In this document: in pieces, positions 1-5,101 of the stretch | Position numbering within the stretch: the first letter of the stretch is position 1 | Layout of the letters: each line of letters starts with the position of its first letter | Source of the DNA: Proteiniphilum sp. UBA5384 | GTDB lineage: Bacteria > Bacteroidota > Bacteroidia > Bacteroidales > Dysgonomonadaceae | Length of the DNA: 10,540 bases | Reading direction: 5' to 3' | NCBI RefSeq assembly: GCF_002410825.1 | Contig: NZ_DHOS01000017.1 | Location: forward strand, 1 to 10,540 | Position numbers and translations under genes: made by a program | Notes under the pieces: generated by a model | Told to the model about the DNA's origin: nothing | What the model saw: only the letters and a program-made list of their open reading frames with translations | Database searches by the model: none

Positions 1-1551
1 TTTACTATTTTGATGATAATGCTGATAAGCGCGCCCGGTGCTTCCGCACAGGAAATCACTCCCCGCCCGAATCAGTATGAGACCCTGGCGGGTACAGTAA
101 ACTTACCGCGGACAATCACCATCACCGCCGACAATGAATTCAGCAAACTGATTCCGGATTTCGTGGAGACTGCCCAAAAATTTTCCTTTCACACACGAGT
201 GAAAAAGAATAACGGATTCATCCGGTTAACCAAAAACGAGGAGCTCGGTAATCCGGAAGAATACCGGATAAGGATTGACTCAACTGGCATTCTTATTGAG
301 GCCGGTTCCGCCAACGGTTTTTTCCACGGCTTACAGTCGGCGCTACAGTTAATGATCAGTGCCGGAAAGGGAGGAAGCATACCCCTGGCTGTCATTCAGG
401 ATAAACCCCGTTTTGGATGGAGAGGAGTGATGGTGGACGAATCCCGGCATTTTATCGGAAAAACAGAAATTATGAAGTTGCTGGACTTTATGGCGATGTA
501 TAAGCTCAATAAATTTCACTGGCACCTTACCGATTCACAGGGATGGCGCATCGAGATCAAAAAATATCCGCTACTGACAACAGTCGGTGCCACAGGAAAT
601 ATCTCTGACCACGAAGCATCAGCGCAATTCTATACGCAGGAGGATATTGCGGAAGTCGTGAAATATGCCAGCGATCGCTTTATCGAGATAATCCCGGAGA
701 TTGACATGCCCGGTCATGCCACAGCTGCCGTCAAAGCATATCCCGAATTCAGCGGAGGCGGATCGGAAAAATACCCACATTTCACTTTTCATCCCGGGAA
801 AGAGGGTACCTACACGTTTCTGACCGATGTTCTCCGGGAAATAACAACGCTTTTTCCTTCTTCTTTCATTCATATTGGAGGTGATGAAGTGCATTTCGGC
901 AATAAGCAATGGCATGATATGCCAGAAGTCCGTTCACTCATGGAAAAGGAAGGACTGGAAGACCTGGTGGCTGTAGAACACTATTTTCTACAGCGCATGG
1001 CCGACTCCGTGAAGGTACTGGGCAAGACGGTGATTGGATGGGATGAAGTGGTCACCGCCGGACTTCCGGCAAACAACACACAGGTGATGTGGTGGAGACA
1101 CGACCAGCCCCAGCTGCTGGAAAAAGCCCTCACCATGGGCTACGGCACCATACTCTGCCCGAGGATACCCCTTTATTTCGATTTTGTACAGCATGCATCC
1201 CATACTTCAGGACGTAAATGGGATGGCGCTTTTGCTCCGATTGAAAGCGTCTACGAGTTTCCCAGTCTCAGGCTGACGGGCGGAGTTTCTTTTTCTTCAC
1301 CCCATGTGATGGGAATTCAGGCCAATGTATGGACAGAAGTAATTCATACAAAGGAAAGATTTCAATTCATGGTCTTTCCACGCATCGCAGCCCTGGCCGA
1401 GGCAGCCTGGAGTAACGATGCAGTAAAGGATTTTCAAGATTTCGACAAACGGATGGATAAAATGACAGCTCTCTACAGAAAGAGCGGCATCACATTCTTT
1501 GATTACAAAAATCCGGAAATAAGTCTGGAAATAAAGGGTCCCGGGAAATAA
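1..1551 (+). CDS. GH20 beta-N-acetylhexosaminidase, exported (5' end outside window)
   Basis: A family 20 glycoside hydrolase that would remove terminal beta-linked GlcNAc or GalNAc by substrate-assisted catalysis. Numbering residues from the TTG at base 10: a signal-peptide remnant ends at ASA|QE (about residue 13), a GH20b-type N-terminal domain spans about 14-134, and the (beta/alpha)8 catalytic domain runs from FGWRG (135) to about 480. Visible family motifs are HWHLTD (170-175), PEIDMPGH (229-236), the catalytic pair in HIGGDE (D292, E293), and VWTE (440-443) before FPRIAALAEAAW. There is no added C-terminal binding module. The frame is open to base 1 and the hydrophobic signal core begins abruptly without a basic n-region, so the true start is almost certainly upstream; TTG 10, ATG 13 and ATG 19 are probably internal codons. 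No lipobox is visible, suggesting a periplasmic enzyme, though the missing start limits this. The CE15-like gene follows after 76 bp on the same strand. The family call is secure; the exact substrate is not. Confidence 0.95.
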   Translation, partial: FTILMIMLISAPGASAQEITPRPNQYETLAGTVNLPRTITITADNEFSKLIPDFVETAQKFSFHTRVKKNNGFIRLTKNEELGNPEEYRIRIDSTGILIEAGSANGFFHGLQSALQLMISAGKGGSIPLAVIQDKPRFGWRGVMVDESRHFIGKTEIMKLLDFMAMYKLNKFHWHLTDSQGWRIEIKKYPLLTTVGATGNISDHEASAQFYTQEDIAEVVKYASDRFIEIIPEIDMPGHATAAVKAYPEFSGGGSEKYPHFTFHPGKEGTYTFLTDVLREITTLFPSSFIHIGGDEVHFGNKQWHDMPEVRSLMEKEGLEDLVAVEHYFLQRMADSVKVLGKTVIGWDEVVTAGLPANNTQVMWWRHDQPQLLEKALTMGYGTILCPRIPLYFDFVQHASHTSGRKWDGAFAPIESVYEFPSLRLTGGVSFSSPHVMGIQANVWTEVIHTKERFQFMVFPRIAALAEAAWSNDAVKDFQDFDKRMDKMTALYRKSGITFFDYKNPEISLEIKGPGK

Positions 1552-1627
1552 CATCCGTTTCAGTGTTTTCAGCATACCATAGCGGGCAGATATCCAACTC
1601 TAACGAAAATCAATCATTTTTAATCAT

Positions 1628-2908
1628 ATGAAAAATTTGACTGCCTTCATTTTATTTCTTGTTGTCACAAACATATACGCACAACAGAACGTAAATTACG
1701 ATGAATCGAAAGTACCTGTGTATACACTTCCCGAACTTCTTAAATGTCAGAACGGGGAGACGGTCACCACAGCAGAGCAGTGGGAAAAACAGAGAAGGCC
1801 GGAGCTGCTGGAGTTGTTTGCCTCTCAAATGTACGGGCATACTCCTGCTGAGAGAATCAATGTCTCCTATGAGCTCATGACAGAAAACAGGGAGGCTATG
1901 GGCGGTAAGGCGACCAGCAAACAGGTGAAATTTATCTTTTCAAATGGAAGCAAAAAAATTGAAGCTTTCCTGCTGATCTATATTCCGAACAAGCCAAAAG
2001 GGAAGGTCCCGGTGTTTGTAGGATACAATTTCAAGGGAAACCACAGCACGACCACAGACACAACCATTCTTTATTCTCCTGCCTTCCGTCTGGTGAAAGA
2101 GCCAGGTCACCCGGATTGGGAAAGAGGAAATCAGACGAGCCGTTGGAACTATGATCTGATCATCGACAGAGGATATGCCATTGCCACCATGTGCTATCAT
2201 GACATCTTTCCCGATAAACCGGAATTGAAAGATCACAGCGTGATTTCCCTTTTCCCGGGGTATGGTTCCCAAAAAACAGATCCCGCAGCGTGGCAGGCTA
2301 TCGGTGCTTGGGCCTGGGGTTCCAGCCGGATTGTTGATTTTCTGGAAACACAGGAAAAGATAGACAAGGACAAAATAGCCATCATGGGACACTCCCGTCA
2401 AGGGAAGGCAGCACTTTGGGCCGGTGCGCAGGATTCACGATTCCGAATTGTGATATCCAATGACTCCGGTTGTGGGGGCGCTGCACTTTTCAGAAGAAAG
2501 TTCGGAGAGACTGCAGAAATTATCAACAACGCATTTCCGCACTGGTTTTGTGAAAATTTCCGCCAGTACAACAACAAGGAAGAATTGTTGCCGGTCGACC
2601 AACACCAGTTGCTCGCCCTGATTGCACCACGCAAGGTCTATGTGGCGAGTGCAAAAGATGATCTGTGGGCCGATCCGAGAGGTGAATTTTTGGCTGCATA
2701 TCATGCCGGCCCGGTATACCGGTTATACGGTTTATCAATGATCGGAACAGATGAAATGCCGGAGCTTCATGCACCCATTGTGGAAGATATCGGGTATCAT
2801 ATACGGAAAGGGAAACACGACGTAACAGCTTATGACTGGGAGCGTTTTCTGGATTTTGCAGATAAACATTTTTCAAAGAACTCGGCAACCCACTCTAACT
2901 CTAAATAG
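1628..2908 (+). CDS. CE15-type glucuronoyl esterase-like alpha/beta hydrolase, exported
   Basis: A 426-residue secreted serine esterase resembling bacterial carbohydrate esterase family 15, whose members cleave esters of 4-O-methylglucuronic acid, classically lignin-xylan links. A type I signal peptide is visible (MKN, hydrophobic core, cleavage near YAQ|QN, about residue 19). The nucleophile elbow GHSRQGK (254-260) gives Ser256 with Arg257 as oxyanion partner, as in CE15. NDSGCGG (278-284) aligns with the QESGAGG-type segment carrying the fungal acidic residue, so Asp279 takes the place of Glu. KDDLWADPRGE (343-353) holds the alternative bacterial acid, Asp344 or Asp345, and His397 in GKHD is the likely catalytic histidine. 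The spacing Ser +23, +89 and +141 equals that of the triad positions I recall for OtCE15A (S267, E290, D356, H408). The protein is full length for a single-domain bacterial CE15. Annotation pipelines may name it acetylxylan esterase or generic hydrolase. Its 76-bp gap from the GH20 gene suggests cotranscription. Confidence 0.85.
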   Translation: MKNLTAFILFLVVTNIYAQQNVNYDESKVPVYTLPELLKCQNGETVTTAEQWEKQRRPELLELFASQMYGHTPAERINVSYELMTENREAMGGKATSKQVKFIFSNGSKKIEAFLLIYIPNKPKGKVPVFVGYNFKGNHSTTTDTTILYSPAFRLVKEPGHPDWERGNQTSRWNYDLIIDRGYAIATMCYHDIFPDKPELKDHSVISLFPGYGSQKTDPAAWQAIGAWAWGSSRIVDFLETQEKIDKDKIAIMGHSRQGKAALWAGAQDSRFRIVISNDSGCGGAALFRRKFGETAEIINNAFPHWFCENFRQYNNKEELLPVDQHQLLALIAPRKVYVASAKDDLWADPRGEFLAAYHAGPVYRLYGLSMIGTDEMPELHAPIVEDIGYHIRKGKHDVTAYDWERFLDFADKHFSKNSATHSNSK

Positions 2909-3026
2909 AAGGATATATTACCAATGCCGGTTACCGTTGCAAGAGAAGCCGCCACTACCACCTTGTAGCTATTGTAAATAATGATCCAAACTTTCATTCT
3001 TTCAGGAAAAGACAAAAAAGTCAAAA

Positions 3027-3059
3027 TTTCAAATCTTATTATTTTTTCGCTTACTTTGC
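3027..3059 (+). promoter_or_regulatory. Candidate Bacteroidota housekeeping promoter for the sigma factor gene
   Basis: TTACTTTGC at 3051-3059 matches the Bacteroidota -7 consensus TAnnTTTG at seven of eight positions and keeps the frequent following C. A partial -33 element, TTTC at 3027-3030, lies 20 bp upstream of it. Transcription would start near 3062-3065, leaving about 40 nt of leader before the ATG at 3106. The assignment rests on sequence match only. Confidence 0.45.
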
Positions 3060-3091
3060 ACTCCGAAATTAATTGTAATAGATTTAAAAAT

Positions 3092-3096
3092 AGGTG
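3092..3096 (+). promoter_or_regulatory. Shine-Dalgarno-like site deciding the sigma factor start
   Basis: AGGTG lies 9 nt before the ATG at 3106. The alternative GTG start at 3094 is itself part of this element and has only A/T-rich sequence before it. This favours the ATG, although Bacteroidota often initiate without a clear Shine-Dalgarno sequence. Confidence 0.35.
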
Positions 3097-3105
3097 AAAA
3101 CTGGA

Positions 3106-3636
3106 ATGGATCTTGCCACTCTTTACAATCTTTATGTGAATGATTTATTCACTTATGGCTGCTATCTCGGCTTTGATAGAGAGATTGTGAAAGATGCCGT
3201 TCACGATGTCTTTGTAAAGCTTACAGCCAATAAAGGTCAGTTAAGTCAAATCAGTCACATAAAATTTTATCTGTTCAAGTCACTGAAAAACAGACTTATT
3301 GATTTACATAAATACCAAAAAGACCAAATAACCCTCGAGAAAGTAGACCCTTCAGTAGATATGCCTTTTAATATCCACATTGATGTGGAAAGTCTTCTTA
3401 TCGAAAAGGAAGACCAGACGCGGGTAAAGAATACAATTGAGGAAATGCTCGCTTCGCTTACTGACCGACAAAGGGAAATTGTTTATCTCCGCTATATACA
3501 GGAGTATGACTATAATCAAATTGCAGAACTCCTACATATCAGTGTCCATGGCTGCAGAAAACTGGTTTCGGCAGCCATCTTCAGCCTTCGCGAAAAATTT
3601 GGTATCCTGATCACATTCTTGACTATTTTGTCATAA
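3106..3636 (+). CDS. ECF-type RNA polymerase sigma factor (FecI-like, PUL-associated)
   Basis: A 176-residue group 4 (extracytoplasmic function) sigma factor. Region 2 covers about residues 6-72 and includes the conserved acidic core-binding helix DAVHDVFVKL (30-39) and KFYLFKSLKNRLIDLHK (53-69). After a variable acidic linker, region 4 spans about 108-165, with the helix-turn-helix lead-in LASLTDRQREIVYLRY (115-130) and the recognition segment following QIAELLHIS (138-146). The short hydrophobic C-terminal tail (ILITFLTIL) is common in this Bacteroidota group. I chose ATG 3106 over GTG 3094, which would add four residues, because an AGGTG sits 9 nt upstream. The FecR-like gene lies 169 bp downstream and the STN-bearing SusC follows, so it very likely directs transcription of the susC operon once released by its anti-sigma factor. 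Its target promoter sequence is not evident. Confidence 0.93.
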   Translation: MDLATLYNLYVNDLFTYGCYLGFDREIVKDAVHDVFVKLTANKGQLSQISHIKFYLFKSLKNRLIDLHKYQKDQITLEKVDPSVDMPFNIHIDVESLLIEKEDQTRVKNTIEEMLASLTDRQREIVYLRYIQEYDYNQIAELLHISVHGCRKLVSAAIFSLREKFGILITFLTILS

Positions 3637-3663
3637 TTATTCTGAAAGCTACATTTTCTCAAT

Positions 3664-3694
3664 TTGGAATGTTAAATTTTTAATTATATTCCAA
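3664..3694 (+). repeat. Inverted repeat after the sigma factor gene
   Basis: TTGGAAT (3664-3670) and ATTCCAA (3688-3694) form a 7-bp perfect stem. Inside it, TTAAA (3672-3676) can pair with TTTAA (3679-3683), in part. It begins 27 nt after the sigma stop codon and no T-run follows, so it is a poor intrinsic terminator. It could be an mRNA 3' structure or an operator. Confidence 0.5.
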
Positions 3695-3723
3695 CTAAAG
3701 GGGTATAATTAAATTTTCATATC

Positions 3724-3742
3724 GTCTCTTAACAAAAGAGAC
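3724..3742 (+). repeat. Hairpin GTCTCTT/AAGAGAC upstream of the anti-sigma gene
   Basis: GTCTCTT (3724-3730) and AAGAGAC (3736-3742) form a perfect 7-bp stem around the 5-nt loop AACAA. It lies 63 nt before the anti-sigma ATG. No T-tract follows on either strand, so a processing, stability or translation-control role is as plausible as termination. Confidence 0.55.
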
Positions 3743-3805
3743 ACTTATAATTGGATGTGCATTTACATTTCACTCAAAATCAATAACAATTAGCAACAAT
3801 TAATA

Positions 3806-4966
3806 ATGAAACATTATACCGATTTTTTGAAGGATGGAAAATTTCTTCGATGGCAATTGTTAGATGACGATGCCCTGAACCAATATTGGATGAACTTTAA
3901 AATAGAACATCCAGAATCCATAAAAGAAATTGAACAAGCCATTGTCTATATAAAAAATGAGGGGATTAATAAAAGTAATCTTGACGAAAATGAGAGGATG
4001 CTATTGTTCCATAAAATTCAGACAACTATCCTGCAAAAACGCAAAGTAACACAACGCAGAGTATTTTGGTACTCTGCAGCAGCAGTTTCGTTACTCTTAA
4101 TCGGACTTACCCTTTTTCATTCCCAGAGAAAAGAAGTTGTCATTACACCAGATAAGGAACTCATAGTGGGGGAATTATTGAATAGCGAAGATATTCAGCT
4201 CATTACCAATAAAGAATCAATCTATTTTCAAAATGATATCGATGTAAAACTCGACAAAAGGGGCAAAGCTGAAATTTTACAGAAAAATAAAGAGTTACGG
4301 GAAATTGAAATCAAACAGGAACAACTAAATACGTTGATTGTACCTTATGGGAAACGCTCCACCCTTACACTTGCCGACGGGAGCAAAATATGGCTCAACT
4401 CAGGATCCGTTCTCGAATTTCCAGCACAATTCGACAGTAAAAAAAGAGAAATAAGTCTTACATCCGGAGAAATGTACATCGAAGTAATGCCTGATCAGAC
4501 GAAACCATTCTTTGTACACACCTCCGGTTTTAACGTAAGAGTATATGGTACAAAATTCAATATCTCAAACTATATGGGTTCACTGCAAAGTGTTGTATTA
4601 GTGGAAGGAAGTGTCAGTCTACAATCAAAAGGCCACAAGGAGTTGTTCATAACACCCAGCGAAAAAGCCATTTATTCCGGAAGTGGCACATTTGAAACGC
4701 AACAAGTCGATGTTGACCAATTTATTAGCTGGAAAGAAGGTTATCTTTCCTTCGACAAGACACCAATGAACGAAGTATTGCAAAAGATCGGCAGATACTA
4801 CAATCTCTCGTTCGACTATGAACAGGATGTAAATCTTCAAAAACGAACCTGCAGCGGAAAAATATACTTATCTGATAATTTTGACAATGTAATGACTACT
4901 GTTGCATTACTGACATCTACACAATATCGAAAAGAGAACAAAAATATATTTATTACCAACCAATGA
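3806..4966 (+). CDS. FecR-like anti-sigma factor with C-terminal DUF4974
   Basis: A 386-residue single-pass inner-membrane anti-sigma factor expected to hold the adjacent ECF sigma factor inactive until a signal arrives from the outer-membrane transporter. The cytoplasmic part (1-85) opens with the FLKDGKFLRWQL stretch (7-18), typical of Bacteroidota FecR proteins. One membrane helix lies at about 86-105 (VFWYSAAAVSLLLIGLTLF). A periplasmic linker (106-176) is followed by the FecR domain from LIVPYGKRSTLTLADGSKIW (177 onward) to about 285, with LNSGS, SGEMYIEV and VYGTKFN. After ISWKEGYLSFDKTPMNEVL (from about 305), the DUF4974 module fills the C-terminus to about 384; its fold resembles the STN domain. 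Length and domain order are complete. Start ATG 3806 has no Shine-Dalgarno sequence but is the only start that leaves the N-terminal motif at its usual place. The position between the sigma gene and an STN-containing SusC supports the partnership. Confidence 0.95.
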   Translation: MKHYTDFLKDGKFLRWQLLDDDALNQYWMNFKIEHPESIKEIEQAIVYIKNEGINKSNLDENERMLLFHKIQTTILQKRKVTQRRVFWYSAAAVSLLLIGLTLFHSQRKEVVITPDKELIVGELLNSEDIQLITNKESIYFQNDIDVKLDKRGKAEILQKNKELREIEIKQEQLNTLIVPYGKRSTLTLADGSKIWLNSGSVLEFPAQFDSKKREISLTSGEMYIEVMPDQTKPFFVHTSGFNVRVYGTKFNISNYMGSLQSVVLVEGSVSLQSKGHKELFITPSEKAIYSGSGTFETQQVDVDQFISWKEGYLSFDKTPMNEVLQKIGRYYNLSFDYEQDVNLQKRTCSGKIYLSDNFDNVMTTVALLTSTQYRKENKNIFITNQ

Positions 4967-5011
4967 AAATAAAACGGAGAGCTTATGGATAAAAAATAAT
5001 ATCACCAAATG

Positions 5012-5050
5012 AATGAAAAGAGCCGGACGATATTGGCGGTACCATCCGGC
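5012..5050 (-). terminator. Intrinsic terminator-like hairpin with T-tract on the minus strand
   Basis: The outer stem is GCCGGA (5022-5027) with TCCGGC (5045-5050), and an inner TGG (5034-5036) pairs with CCA (5042-5044) around a 5-nt loop. Read on the minus strand it is followed by TCTTTTCATTCATTT; read on the plus strand it is followed by AAAACTGAAA. That asymmetry points to termination of minus-strand transcription. On the plus strand it would be a leader hairpin of the susC mRNA. Confidence 0.45.
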
Positions 5051-5060
5051 AAAACTGAAA

Positions 5061-5087
5061 TTAATTACCTTGATTATTAATAATTAA
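5061..5087 (+). repeat. AT-rich inverted repeat directly before susC
   Basis: TTAATTA (5061-5067) pairs with TAATTAA (5081-5087) across 13 nt, and a perfect 12-nt palindrome ATTATTAATAAT sits at 5073-5084 within it. The repeat ends 13 nt before the susC ATG. It may be a protein-binding or mRNA structure element, but sequence this AT-rich makes chance palindromes likely. Confidence 0.4.
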
Positions 5088-5093
5088 ATCATA

Positions 5094-5101
5094 CAAATAT
5101 A
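5094..5101 (-). promoter_or_regulatory. Minus-strand -7 promoter box
   Basis: Read on the minus strand, TATATTTG fits TAnnTTTG at all eight positions and overlaps the first base of the susC ATG. The expected -33 TTTG 19-21 bp upstream is missing; the nearest resemblance is TTCG at 5128-5125, 23 bp away. It would drive the putative antisense RNA. Confidence 0.35.

Larger units (their letters stand above)
5012..5090 (-). ncRNA. Putative antisense small RNA opposite the susC leader (DonS-like position)
   Basis: Three signals line up on the minus strand. TATATTTG at 5101-5094 is a perfect match to the -7 consensus TAnnTTTG and would start transcription near 5090. About 40 nt further, GCCGGA/TCCGGC (5050-5045 with 5027-5022) forms a G+C-rich hairpin. 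TCTTTTC then follows at once (5021-5015), as in an intrinsic terminator. The product would be about 75-80 nt, wholly complementary to the region just before the susC start codon. The position between anti-sigma and susC genes, divergent from susC, is that reported for DonS and related repressor RNAs in ECF-controlled Bacteroides PULs (recalled from the literature). No -33 element is clear, and expression is inferred only. Confidence 0.4.

Noticed and set aside
1552..1627. Terminator or promoter between the GH20 and CE15-like genes
   Set aside because: I found no stem followed by a T-tract and no good TAnnTTTG box, so read-through is the simpler view.
1940..2401. Long minus-strand open frame (153 codons) inside the CE15-like gene
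   Set aside because: It lies wholly opposite a well-supported gene, shows no recognisable domain, and is a normal by-product of the coding frame.
2924..2968. Fifteen-codon frame (MPVTVAREAATTTL) after the CE15-like gene, with AAGGA 10 nt upstream
   Set aside because: Very short, no recognisable family, and located in a gap whose composition is changing. It could be a gene remnant, but nothing supports a product.
3094..3096. GTG start for the sigma factor
   Set aside because: It lacks an upstream ribosome binding site and itself forms part of the AGGTG that suits the ATG at 3106. It remains possible and would add only four residues.
3659..3666. TCAATTTG as a -7 box just after the sigma gene
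   Set aside because: One mismatch, and the nearest TTTG (3627-3630) is 28 bp upstream, too far for the usual 19-21 bp spacing.
3746..3753. TATAATTG as a -7 box for the anti-sigma gene
   Set aside because: One mismatch to TAnnTTTG in very AT-rich sequence, and no TTTG-like -33 element at the proper distance.
5065..5072. TTACCTTG as a plus-strand -7 box for susC
   Set aside because: Two mismatches to the housekeeping consensus, and the operon is more likely read by the ECF sigma factor, whose promoter motif I cannot identify.
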